Assembly: GCA_017463125.1 (NCBI GenBank)
Contig: JAFTPV010000016.1
Location: forward strand, 1-64,000
Source: Clostridia bacterium
Lineage (GTDB): Bacteria > Bacillota > Clostridia > Oscillospirales > CAG-272
Reading direction: 5' to 3'
DNA length: 64,000 bases
In this document: positions 34,161 through 41,913 of the stretch, one piece after another
Layout of the letters: each line of letters starts with the position of its first letter
How positions within the stretch are numbered: the stretch's first letter is position 1
Made by a program: the position numbers and the translations under genes
Notes under the pieces: generated by a model
Database searches by the model: none
What the model saw: the letters and a program-made list of their open reading frames with translations, nothing else
What the model was told of the DNA's origin: nothing

Positions 34161-34978
34161 ATTATATCCGGGCGCGCCGTGTAATTTTTCTCCGAAGGCA
34201 AAGAGCCAAACGTGCGGGTGTAATTACGGAAAAAGGTGGCGTAATCGTTGAAGCCGCAGGACAGGTATACCGCGCTCGGACGCTCGCCCATTCTGATAAG
34301 GCTTCTCGCCTTTGAAAGCCTTTTCATATTCACGTATTTCTTCGGACTTATCTGCATAGAGTCTACGAAAAGATGATGAAGATGGCTTTTTGTAATACAT
34401 AGGCTCCTGGCAATATCGTCAACGGTTATAGGCTCAGTATAGTGCTCGTTTATGTACTCTACTGCAGAGGAAACGATCGGAGGTGCTGACACTATCCTCC
34501 CCTCAAAGCTTTCGGTAGGACATAGGGATATATTAAAAACTATCTCCTCTATAAGATTCCTAACAAGGATTTTCAGATTCTGACCGTCAAATTTTTCACA
34601 GTAATAATCAAGCTTTTCAAAAAGGCTGATGACGTAATTATTTCCGCTGAAGCTGACAAGATCAAGCTCATCCGGAAACGTTGAATATATCTGATTTGCC
34701 ATCTTTTTTTCATTAAACAGAATATTATACCGCTCATAAGCACTGTTGTTGTCAAAACGAAGTCTGTGCGGAACGCCGGGCCTGAATATTATCAGGTCGT
34801 TTTTTTTCAGCTTATACGTCCTCTCGCCTATTATCGCGGAAACACCTCCGCTCTTCAACAGGATAAGCTCGCAGATTTCGTGCGTGTGGAACTCGAAAAA
34901 CAGTCCCTCTGTAGATTCGTCAAGCGCGTGCTTAAAGAAAACCTGTTTATCCTCGTATATTGAAAATTCGGTTGCCAT
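34154..34978 (-). CDS. AraC-family transcriptional regulator
   Basis: 274 residues. An N-terminal cupin domain (~residues 20-100; HTHEICELILLKSGGVSAIIGERTYKLKKNDLIIFRPGVPHRL) and two C-terminal helix-turn-helix motifs (~175-265; TVDDIARSLCITKSHLHHLF and SAVYLSCGFNDYATFFRNYTRTFG) are seen. It is divergent from the four Gfo/Idh/MocA genes with 160 bp between, so it probably controls that operon in response to a sugar or cyclitol. The C-terminal SEKNYTARPDIMS tail runs into the possible hydrolase remnant. Confidence 0.88.
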   Translation of the reverse strand: MATEFSIYEDKQVFFKHALDESTEGLFFEFHTHEICELILLKSGGVSAIIGERTYKLKKNDLIIFRPGVPHRLRFDNNSAYERYNILFNEKKMANQIYSTFPDELDLVSFSGNNYVISLFEKLDYYCEKFDGQNLKILVRNLIEEIVFNISLCPTESFEGRIVSAPPIVSSAVEYINEHYTEPITVDDIARSLCITKSHLHHLFVDSMQISPKKYVNMKRLSKARSLIRMGERPSAVYLSCGFNDYATFFRNYTRTFGSLPSEKNYTARPDIMS

Positions 34979-35055
34979 TATATACTCCCAGGCTTTTTAA
35001 TTATATCATATCACATATTTACACTTTTTGCAATATAAAAAACCACTTTTTCGCA

Positions 35056-35084
35056 TTTACTTTCAAAAAAATATACTGTATAAT
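35056..35084 (+). promoter_or_regulatory. Promoter of the four-oxidoreductase operon
   Basis: TTTACT (35056-35061), 17-bp spacer, TATAAT (35079-35084). The weak -35 fits a promoter needing the divergent AraC activator. Confidence 0.6.
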
Positions 35085-35138
35085 TAACTCGGTAGCACAA
35101 AAACAGTTTGCAATAAAACAAAATGAACGGAGATACTT

Positions 35139-36209
35139 ATGAAAAAGTTAAACGTCGCAATTATAGGTCAAGGAAGAAGCGGAAGAGATATTCACGGCTT
35201 CTATTTCAAGTCAGAAAACAATACTCTTTTCAACGTAAAATACGTCGTTGACAGAGATGAAGAGCGCAGAGCGCGCGCCCTCGAGGAATATCCCGGCTGT
35301 GAGGTATTCGCGAGCCACAGAGAGCTTTCGGACAAAAAGGACATCGACCTCGTTATAAACTCAACTATATCAAACGAGCATTACGAGGTTGCGAGAGATT
35401 TGATTAACGCGGGCTTTAACGTAGTTGTTGAAAAGCCCTTTGCCAGAACGAGATACGAATGTGACAGTCTTATAAGACTAGCAAAGGATAAGGGTGTTAC
35501 CCTCGCGGTATTTCAGCAATCATTCCTTGCCCCCTTCTATATTTTTGCTAAAGAGATAATGGAGAGCGGAAAGATTGGAGAAATAAGGCAGATAGACATA
35601 ACCTACAGCGGATTTTCGCGCCGTTGGGACTGGCAGACGACGCAGGTAAAGCTTGGCGGCAATATTTACAACACCGGTCCTCATCCCATAGGTCTTGCGC
35701 TCGGGTTCCTTGATTTTGACGACGAGACAAGAGTCATATACTCAAGGCTTGATACCGTTCTCTCAAGCGGCGACTCCGACGACTACGCAAAGATACTGCT
35801 TACAGCTCCGGGTAAGCCTCTTGTGGACATTGAGGTAAGCTCAAACGACGCATATCCTGCCGCCCACGTTAAATTCCTCGGTACTAAGGGTACTTACAAA
35901 TCTACTATTCTCGAATACGAGATGAAATACATCGTGGACGGTGAAAATCCCGAAAGGCCCCTCGTTATTGAGTCGATGAAGGACGAGAACGGCTACCCCT
36001 GCTACTGCTCGGAGAAGCTTATCACTCGCGAGGAGAGCGGCAGCTTTGACGGCGATGCATTCGGCGTTGGTACGATGCGCTTTTACGATATGATGTATCA
36101 GAAAATAGTAAACGGCAAGGAGCTTACGGTAAAGCCCGAGCATGCGGCAAAGATAATAAGCGTTATCGAGACCGCCCACGCGCAAAATCCCCTGCCTGTC
36201 AAATTTTAA
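35139..36209 (+). CDS. Gfo/Idh/MocA-family NAD(P)-dependent oxidoreductase (first of four)
   Basis: 356 residues. The Rossmann loop is IGQGRSGRDIHG (9-20), and VVEKPFARTRYECDSLI (~95-111) is the EKP motif whose Lys joins catalysis. The C-terminal beta-sheet domain has TYSGFSRRWDWQTTQVKLGGNIYNTGPHPIGLAL, where the conserved His of the G-x-x-x-D/N-x-x-x-H block is kept. It oxidises or reduces a sugar, amino sugar or inositol; the substrate cannot be read. First in the operon. Confidence 0.88.
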   Translation: MKKLNVAIIGQGRSGRDIHGFYFKSENNTLFNVKYVVDRDEERRARALEEYPGCEVFASHRELSDKKDIDLVINSTISNEHYEVARDLINAGFNVVVEKPFARTRYECDSLIRLAKDKGVTLAVFQQSFLAPFYIFAKEIMESGKIGEIRQIDITYSGFSRRWDWQTTQVKLGGNIYNTGPHPIGLALGFLDFDDETRVIYSRLDTVLSSGDSDDYAKILLTAPGKPLVDIEVSSNDAYPAAHVKFLGTKGTYKSTILEYEMKYIVDGENPERPLVIESMKDENGYPCYCSEKLITREESGSFDGDAFGVGTMRFYDMMYQKIVNGKELTVKPEHAAKIISVIETAHAQNPLPVKF

Positions 36210-36265
36210 GGAAGATTCATCAATTATTTGTGAGGTCGCCTAACGGCGACGGAATGGAGATTAAT

Positions 36266-37180
36266 ATGTACAGAATTGCAATACTTGGCTGTGAGAACTC
36301 TCACGCTGATATTTTCTTAAACTATGTAATAAAGGAAAAGGTTATAAAGGAAGAGGTAAAGGAGGCCTACGGAGATCTTATCAAGGAGGATCTCTACTCT
36401 GACGTTGAAGTCGTTGGCGTTTACAGTGACGATACCGAGGCGGCAATGAAGCTAAACGAGCAGTACGGCGTCTACGTAGCGAAAAGCTATGACGAGTTTG
36501 TCGGCAGGATTGACGGTCTTATCATCACCGCGCGTCACGGCGACAATCACCTGAAATACGCGCTCCCCTATCTTAAATCCGGTATCCCCATGTTTATCGA
36601 CAAGCCTATAACCGTAAAGGAGGAGGACGCGAGGGTGCTATACCAAGGACTAAAGGAAAACGGTATCAGAGTTTGCGGTGGCTCGGTTTGCAAATATCCG
36701 GAGCTTATCAAAGAGCTTGGCAAGGCGGTCAGAGAGGAAACGTACGGTAAGGTGTTTGGCGGTATGATGAGAGCTCCCGTAAGTATGAATAACGAGTACG
36801 GCGGTTTCTTCTTCTACTCCCAGCATTTAGTCCAGGCGCTATGCTCTGTTTTCGGCTTCTACCCAAGCTCCGTGAAGGCGTACGTCAACGGAAATATAAC
36901 AACCTGCATGGTGAGGTATGAAAATTACGACGTTACTATACAGTTCACCGACGGCTGCTTTGAATACTGCGCGGGTGTAAGCTGTGAAAAGAAGGTAAGC
37001 TTTGACAGCTACACTCTTGACGGCTGCTTCGAGGCAGAGTTTGACGCCTTTTATCAGCTGCTTCGCGGTGCTGAACAGCCCGAGTCATACGAGGAGTTTG
37101 TTGCTCCCGTATTTATCCTGAACGCTATTGACCGTTCTATAAGAAGCGGTAATGAAGAAAAGGTCAATCGCATAAATTAA
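36266..37180 (+). CDS. Gfo/Idh/MocA-family oxidoreductase (second of four)
   Basis: 304 residues from ATG 36266, six bases after TGGAGA; an earlier GTG at 36230 overlaps a perfect GTCGCC/GGCGAC hairpin (36236-36251) and is unlikely. The N-terminal AILGCENSHADIF is a shortened Rossmann loop, and FIDKPITVKEEDA (~110) is the DKP form of the catalytic motif. The C-terminal domain is shorter than in the neighbours and the usual catalytic His block is not clear, so this copy may be diverged or act on a smaller substrate. Confidence 0.8.
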   Translation: MYRIAILGCENSHADIFLNYVIKEKVIKEEVKEAYGDLIKEDLYSDVEVVGVYSDDTEAAMKLNEQYGVYVAKSYDEFVGRIDGLIITARHGDNHLKYALPYLKSGIPMFIDKPITVKEEDARVLYQGLKENGIRVCGGSVCKYPELIKELGKAVREETYGKVFGGMMRAPVSMNNEYGGFFFYSQHLVQALCSVFGFYPSSVKAYVNGNITTCMVRYENYDVTIQFTDGCFEYCAGVSCEKKVSFDSYTLDGCFEAEFDAFYQLLRGAEQPESYEEFVAPVFILNAIDRSIRSGNEEKVNRIN

Positions 37181-37200
37181 GAGTTATTTGGAGGCAGAAT

Positions 37201-38166
37201 ATGAATATAGCTTTTGCAGGCTTCAGGCACAGTCACATTTTTTCCCTTTACGAAATGGCAAAGGAAGCAAAAGAGGTAAACATCATCGGCTGCTTTGAAA
37301 GAGATAGGGACGCAAGAGCTGCTGCGGCAAATACTCACGGGATAAATTTCAATTTTGCATCATACGAGCAGCTTCTTACGGACGAGGCGGTCAAGGCTGT
37401 GGCAATCGGTGACTACTACGGGGTACGCGGCGCTATGGTTATAGCCGCGCTTAAGGCAGGAAAGCACGTTATATGCGATAAGCCTATCTGCACATCCCTT
37501 AGCGAGCTTGACGTTATAGAAAATCTCTGTCAGCAAAAGGGGCTTGTGGTATCCTGTATGCTGGACCTTAGGTATATGGCACAGACCGAGGAGGTAAAGA
37601 GGCTTATCTTAGGCGGTGAAATTGGCAGGATACACAACGTTTCCTTTACCGGACAGCACTGTCTTGACTACGGCAAAAGACCCTCCTGGTACTTTGAAGA
37701 AGGAAAGCACGGAGGAACTATAAACGACATAGCTATTCACGGGGTAGACCTTGTAAGATATCTGACAGAAAAGAATCTTACCGCCGTAAAATGCGCCGTA
37801 ACAAAAAACGCATACGCTACAGAGGAGACGGATTTTCACGACTGCGCTCACTTTATCGCAGAGCTTGAGGACATAACGCTTATGGCTGACGTTTCCTACT
37901 CTGCCCCGAAATTTTCGGGTATGCTTCCTACATACTGGGACTTTTATTTCTGGGGGAGCGAGGGTATGATAGAATTTAATCTTGCGACAAACGAAATCCA
38001 TATATACAAGAGCGAGGAACGGATCATACGGTGTCCCGAAAGAAAAATAGAGCACCTTTTCGATTTTATCAAGGAGATAGACGGAGAGCATACTCTCATG
38101 GAAAGCTATCATATTCTCTCATCTCAAAGGCAGACACTCACAATACAGGCGGCAGCTAATAAATAA
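37201..38166 (+). CDS. Gfo/Idh/MocA-family oxidoreductase (third of four)
   Basis: 321 residues. The start AFAGFRHSHIFSLYEMA resembles the second copy in its F/E-x-x-H-[SA]-[HD]-IF form. HVICDKPICTSLSEL (~93-107) is the DKP motif, and the substrate block SWYFEEGKHGGTINDIAIHGVDLVRYL (~160-186) keeps Asp and His of the D-x-x-x-H signature. GGAG lies nine bases upstream. It is 20 bp after the second gene, in the same operon. Confidence 0.88.
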   Translation: MNIAFAGFRHSHIFSLYEMAKEAKEVNIIGCFERDRDARAAAANTHGINFNFASYEQLLTDEAVKAVAIGDYYGVRGAMVIAALKAGKHVICDKPICTSLSELDVIENLCQQKGLVVSCMLDLRYMAQTEEVKRLILGGEIGRIHNVSFTGQHCLDYGKRPSWYFEEGKHGGTINDIAIHGVDLVRYLTEKNLTAVKCAVTKNAYATEETDFHDCAHFIAELEDITLMADVSYSAPKFSGMLPTYWDFYFWGSEGMIEFNLATNEIHIYKSEERIIRCPERKIEHLFDFIKEIDGEHTLMESYHILSSQRQTLTIQAAANK

Positions 38167-38183
38167 GACGTATGGAGATAAAA

Positions 38184-39206
38184 ATGAAGGTAAGATTTGC
38201 TATTATAGGATGCGGAAGAATTTCCGAAAATCATCTTGACGGAATAAAAAATGCCCCTCATGCAGAGCTTGTGGCAGTTTGCGACGTTATCGAAGAGCGC
38301 GCAAGAGCTGCGGCGGAAAAATACGGCCTTGATAGGTGGTATACCGACATTAAGACTATGCTGGAGTGCGAGAAAATCGACGTTTGCTCTATATGTACTC
38401 CGAGCGGTATGCACTGCGAGTGTGCTTGTACCGTTGCCGATTACGGAGTTAACGTGCTTTGTGAAAAGCCGCTCGAGGTAACGGGTGAAAAAATGCAAAA
38501 AATGATTGACTGCTGTAAGAAAAACGACGTCAAGCTAGGCGCAATCTTCCAACGCAGGACCTACGACGCAGCGATAAAAGTCAAGGAGCTTATTGAGAGC
38601 GGAGCTCTCGGACGCGTTACTCTTGCCGACGCGTCGCTGAAATATTACAGAGATCAGGAGTATTACGATAGTGGCGAGTGGCGCGCGACGTGGGCTCTCG
38701 ACGGAGGCGGAGCTCTGATGAATCAGGGAGTTCACGGTATTGATATGCTCTCCTGGATAATGGGTGGAATTCAGTCCGTTTATGCAAAATGCGACAGACT
38801 CGTATGGAATATCGAGGTTGAGGACACGGCGGTTGTAACCGTAAGGTTCAAAAACGGTGCTCTCGGCGTTATTCAAGGAACGACGACGGCATACCCCGGT
38901 CACGATACTATAATGAGTTTTTACGGCTCGGAGGGGGCGATATCCTTTGGCGACGACGATATATACACCTGGGCGCTGAAGAACAGGGATATCGAAAAGC
39001 CGAGAGTTTTCGGCAGTATGGGCGGCAAGAACTGCCAATACTCAAGCACTAACTACGGTCACATAACGCAGATAGAGGATATGGCTCTTTCCGTACTGGA
39101 TGACCGCGACCCGATGATAACGGGTGAGGATGCAAAGAGGAGCGTGGATATAATTCTCGCGATATACGAGTCATCGAAAACCGGCAAGGAAATAGTTCTC
39201 GGATAA
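38184..39206 (+). CDS. Gfo/Idh/MocA-family oxidoreductase (fourth of four)
   Basis: 340 residues from ATG 38184, six bases after GGAG (38174-38177); an ATG at 38172 would overlap that site. A complete family member: FAIIGCGRISENHLDG (5-20), NVLCEKPLEVTGEKM (~93-107) and the substrate block ATWALDGGGALMNQGVHGIDMLSWIMG (~174-200) with Asp and His. It resembles UDP-N-acetylglucosamine 3-dehydrogenase- and inositol-dehydrogenase-like members. Last of the operon before the folded tspO leader. Confidence 0.9.
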   Translation: MKVRFAIIGCGRISENHLDGIKNAPHAELVAVCDVIEERARAAAEKYGLDRWYTDIKTMLECEKIDVCSICTPSGMHCECACTVADYGVNVLCEKPLEVTGEKMQKMIDCCKKNDVKLGAIFQRRTYDAAIKVKELIESGALGRVTLADASLKYYRDQEYYDSGEWRATWALDGGGALMNQGVHGIDMLSWIMGGIQSVYAKCDRLVWNIEVEDTAVVTVRFKNGALGVIQGTTTAYPGHDTIMSFYGSEGAISFGDDDIYTWALKNRDIEKPRVFGSMGGKNCQYSSTNYGHITQIEDMALSVLDDRDPMITGEDAKRSVDIILAIYESSKTGKEIVLG

Positions 39207-39228
39207 CTCAAAAATTAAATCTCTGATG

Positions 39229-39296
39229 TAATATTATTTTCTCCGCCTACATAGAATTAGGTAAAGGACGAAGCTTTACGGAGGAAAAATATTATG
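39229..39296 (+). promoter_or_regulatory. Three-way-junction leader that buries the tspO ribosome site and start codon
   Basis: A 16-bp closing stem pairs 39229-39245 with 39279-39294 (one bulged A at 39236, one G-U pair). It contains the GGAGG ribosome site (39280-39284) and the A of the start codon. Inside, with no unpaired base at the junction, are two hairpins: CCTA/TAGG (39246-39249 with 39258-39261) and TAAAG/CTTTA (39262-39266 with 39274-39278, loop GACGAAG). This predicts translation-off control by a ligand, protein or temperature. It matches no riboswitch class I recognise. Confidence 0.6.
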
Positions 39297-39779
39297 TGGG
39301 AAAAGATAAAGCCTTATATAAAAACTTACGTGGTTGCTATTGCGATACCCCTAACGGTGGGAATATTATCCGCCCTTTTCACCAAGGACAATATGGATAT
39401 TTACGAGGAGATAATAGTACCAGACATCGCACCGCCCTCATGGCTGTTTCCGATAGTGTGGACTATTCTCTACGTTCTTATGGGAATAAGCTCGGGGTTG
39501 GTATATTCTAACAGAGAGCGTGAGCCCGAGGCCGCTCGCACAGGACTTACCACCTATGCTGTCAGCCTTGTTATAAACTTTGCGTGGAGCATTATTTTCT
39601 TCAACGCAAACGCGTTTCTGCTTGCATTTATATGGCTTATATTGTTGCTTTATAAAATTCTCAGAACTATATACTATTACTACAAGGTTGATAAAATCGC
39701 AGCCTTTTTGCAAATACCGTACGCTCTGTGGGTAGCGTTTGCGGGATATTTGAATTTCTCTATATGGCTTATGAACTAA
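39294..39779 (+). CDS. tspO: TspO/MBR-family tryptophan-rich sensory protein
   Basis: 161 residues with five membrane segments. Family landmarks are PSWLFPIVWTILYVLMGISSGLVY (~45-68), ALWVAFAGYLNFSIWLMN at the C-terminus and INFAWSIIFF in the middle. TspO binds porphyrins, heme or sterols and affects tetrapyrrole handling and stress. The gene lies 88 bp after the last oxidoreductase gene and has a strongly folded leader, so its expression may be set after transcription. A terminator follows. Confidence 0.92.
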   Translation: MWEKIKPYIKTYVVAIAIPLTVGILSALFTKDNMDIYEEIIVPDIAPPSWLFPIVWTILYVLMGISSGLVYSNREREPEAARTGLTTYAVSLVINFAWSIIFFNANAFLLAFIWLILLLYKILRTIYYYYKVDKIAAFLQIPYALWVAFAGYLNFSIWLMN

Positions 39780-39785
39780 AAAACG

Positions 39786-39820
39786 AGAGTCGAACATATT
39801 TTGTTCGGCTCTTATTTTTA
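39786..39820 (+). terminator. Intrinsic terminator of tspO
   Basis: CGAACA (39791-39796) pairs with TGTTCG (39802-39807), extended by AGAG/CTCT with one unpaired base each side, then T-rich sequence. Confidence 0.85.
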
Positions 39821-39864
39821 TTTTGGTGCTCGCATTAAAAATTGTTAAATAAGCCCTAAAGCAA

Positions 39865-39893
39865 TTGAAATTTTACAGTAGCTATGATATAAT
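39865..39893 (+). promoter_or_regulatory. Promoter of the glycosyltransferase gene
   Basis: TTGAAA (39865-39870), 17-bp spacer, TATAAT (39888-39893). It gives a leader of about 75 nt. Confidence 0.8.
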
Positions 39894-39977
39894 TATGGCA
39901 TTAAATTTATACAAAGCTATTACAGCTTTTTCTAAATAAAGGAGTCTTTTTTAATCTAAAAGACGCAGGACTATTTT

Positions 39978-41156
39978 ATGACAAGCACTCAAAGCAAGCC
40001 GCTGGTTCTGGTTACTTATGTCGAGGCAGGAATGGGACATATTGTAACGGCCGAGGCTATATCAAACGCTCTTAAGGAAAAGTATTCCGACGAGCTTAAC
40101 ATCGTTGACAGCTATACGCTGCGCGACAGTGGAAATCAGGTTTTAGTAGATTATGAGAAATTCCTCGTAAACGAGGTGAACAAGCACTCGAAATATCCCG
40201 GATATTGCCACATGTATATGACTGCTATGCATATAGGCGGATGTAAAAACACGCTTAAGCTGGTACATAACACGGTATTCGGAAAGCAAACGCGCGCGGT
40301 TATCGAGGAGTATCGCAAGATAAAGCCCGACGTTATCATTACTACACACTACTTCCTTCAGTATGCTGCCGTTGAATACCGCAACAAGATAGACCCTAAC
40401 TGTAAGGTAGTGTTATATTGCCCTGATAACAACGTTCACGGCTGGTGGGATAACAGAATAGACCGTCTTTATACGAACAATCCATTAGCAACTCGCGACG
40501 CTCTTCATTTTAAGTTCCCAAAGGATATTATCTGCGAGGTATTCTACCCCACGAGAAAGTCTGTTACCGACGCTAACGAGAGCGTTGAATTTTACCGTGA
40601 AAAGTTCGGTATTCCGAAAGACAAGTTTGCCGTTGTCATAGCTGACGGAGTTTATGCTAAGGCAAAGACGAAGAAGGTCTGCTACGAGCTTATGAAGAGC
40701 GATACCCCCCTGACCATTTGCGCTCTTGCAGGTAAAAACCAAGAGCTTTACGACGAGCTTATGGCAATCAAGGATAAGGTAAAGCCCAATATCACTCTCC
40801 TTCCCTTCGGATTCAGAAAGGATGCGCCCGAGCTTTACGCAGCATGCGACCTCTTTATCACGAAGGCGGGTCCCAACGCGGTGCTTGACAGCGTTATGAT
40901 GGGTACGCCAGTTATAATCGACTACTACGGCTCTCCTATCGAGAGTGCGACGAAGCGTCTCTTCATTGATGCGAAAAAATGCGGATACTATGTACCCGGT
41001 AAAAAGAAGATTCGCGAGGTGGTTGAATTCCTTGAAAGGAATCCCAAGGAGATGGAGCAGCTTCGTGAAAATATCAAATTCTTCGACAAAACCAAGAATG
41101 GCGCAGCACAGATCGCAGATGACCTCTACGTGAACGTGTGCGGTCTTGGTAATTAA
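39978..41156 (+). CDS. GT28-type glycolipid glycosyltransferase (MGDG synthase/UgtP-like)
   Basis: 392 residues. The N-terminal acceptor domain starts LVTYVEAGMGHIVTAEAISNALK, the G-x-GH motif of MurG/MGD1/UgtP enzymes, and has the MGDG_synth stretch KPDVIITTHYFLQYAA (~115-130). The C-terminal domain ends with the sugar-nucleotide site DLFITKAGPNAVLDSVMMGTPVII (~294-317). It probably moves a hexose from UDP-sugar to diacylglycerol, making membrane glycolipid or a lipoteichoic anchor. It is a peripheral inner-face enzyme, transcribed alone. Confidence 0.85.
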   Translation: MTSTQSKPLVLVTYVEAGMGHIVTAEAISNALKEKYSDELNIVDSYTLRDSGNQVLVDYEKFLVNEVNKHSKYPGYCHMYMTAMHIGGCKNTLKLVHNTVFGKQTRAVIEEYRKIKPDVIITTHYFLQYAAVEYRNKIDPNCKVVLYCPDNNVHGWWDNRIDRLYTNNPLATRDALHFKFPKDIICEVFYPTRKSVTDANESVEFYREKFGIPKDKFAVVIADGVYAKAKTKKVCYELMKSDTPLTICALAGKNQELYDELMAIKDKVKPNITLLPFGFRKDAPELYAACDLFITKAGPNAVLDSVMMGTPVIIDYYGSPIESATKRLFIDAKKCGYYVPGKKKIREVVEFLERNPKEMEQLRENIKFFDKTKNGAAQIADDLYVNVCGLGN

Positions 41157-41173
41157 GATTAGCTTAGAATAAC

Positions 41174-41238
41174 AAAAAATCCTTCCCTGTAGCGTGATAC
41201 TCTTAACGGAGTATTCACGCTACAGGGAAGGATTTTTT
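41174..41238. terminator. Very long bidirectional terminator hairpin
   Basis: A 29-bp near-perfect stem (41174-41202 with 41209-41238, one bulged A) around the loop TTAACG, flanked by A6 and T6. It separates the convergent glycosyltransferase and flavoprotein-rubredoxin genes. Confidence 0.92.
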
Positions 41239-41246
41239 ATAGCCCT

Positions 41247-41867
41247 TTAGATTTCCTCAAAGTCCTCGGGGCCGTGCTTACATATCGGGCAAACGAAGTC
41301 CTCGGGCATATCGCCCTCGTGAACGTAGCTGCATATCGTGCACATATATCTTTTCTTCTCTGACACAGGCTCGGCCTTGGGCTTCGGCTTCACGTTCTTA
41401 TGATAATAGGAATAAGTCATGCTTGGCTTGTCGGAAATAACACGTGCCTCGGTTACCTCACAGATAAACATACCGTGAGTGCCTAGGTCAATATACTGCT
41501 CTGTCTTAAGAGATATTGAGGCGTTTATATATTTCGGGAGCACCACGAGGCCGTTATCCGAGCGCTCTGGTGAGCAGTCCGCAAATTTATCCTTATCTCT
41601 TCCGCTAACGAAACCGAATGCCTCAAATACCTTAAATGGAGCTTCCTCCGTAAGACAGTTCACGTTCATAATACCGCTTTTCAATATTATGCCGTGAGAA
41701 TAATTATCCTTGTTTACCGTAACGGCAACGCGCAGAGGATTGCTCGTAAGCTGCATTACAGTATTTACTATAAGTCCGTTATCACGGGTGCCGTCGTTTG
41801 ATGTCACGACGTAGAGCCCGTAGCCAATATTAAAGAGAGCCTTTGAATCAATTCTGCTTTCGTTCAT
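41247..41867 (-). CDS. Flavin reductase-like domain fused to a C-terminal rubredoxin
   Basis: 206 residues from ATG 41867, with GAAGG eight bases upstream. The first ~150 residues are an FMN-binding split-barrel (GLYVVTSNDGTRDNGLIVNTVMQLTSNPLRVAVTVNKDNYSH). After a Lys/Pro linker (~152-168), a rubredoxin domain has CTICSYVHEGD and CPICKHGPEDF, four Cys for one iron. This is the architecture of high-molecular-weight rubredoxins of acetogens, which pass electrons to flavodiiron oxygen or NO reductases. It likely helps the anaerobe dispose of oxygen; no flavodiiron gene is in the window. Confidence 0.9.
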   Translation of the reverse strand: MNESRIDSKALFNIGYGLYVVTSNDGTRDNGLIVNTVMQLTSNPLRVAVTVNKDNYSHGIILKSGIMNVNCLTEEAPFKVFEAFGFVSGRDKDKFADCSPERSDNGLVVLPKYINASISLKTEQYIDLGTHGMFICEVTEARVISDKPSMTYSYYHKNVKPKPKAEPVSEKKRYMCTICSYVHEGDMPEDFVCPICKHGPEDFEEI

Positions 41868-41913
41868 TTTAATTACCTTCACCTTTCAGGCTATATTATA
41901 TACACAGGGATTC

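Noticed and set aside
39262..39278. Guanidine-II (mini-ykkC) hairpin
   Set aside because: The loop contains GACGA, but the required pair of GC-closed ACGR tetraloop hairpins is absent.
39229..39296. Hammerhead ribozyme in the tspO leader
   Set aside because: A CTGATG occurs nearby (39222-39227), but it lies outside the junction and the GAAA and cleavage-site core are missing.
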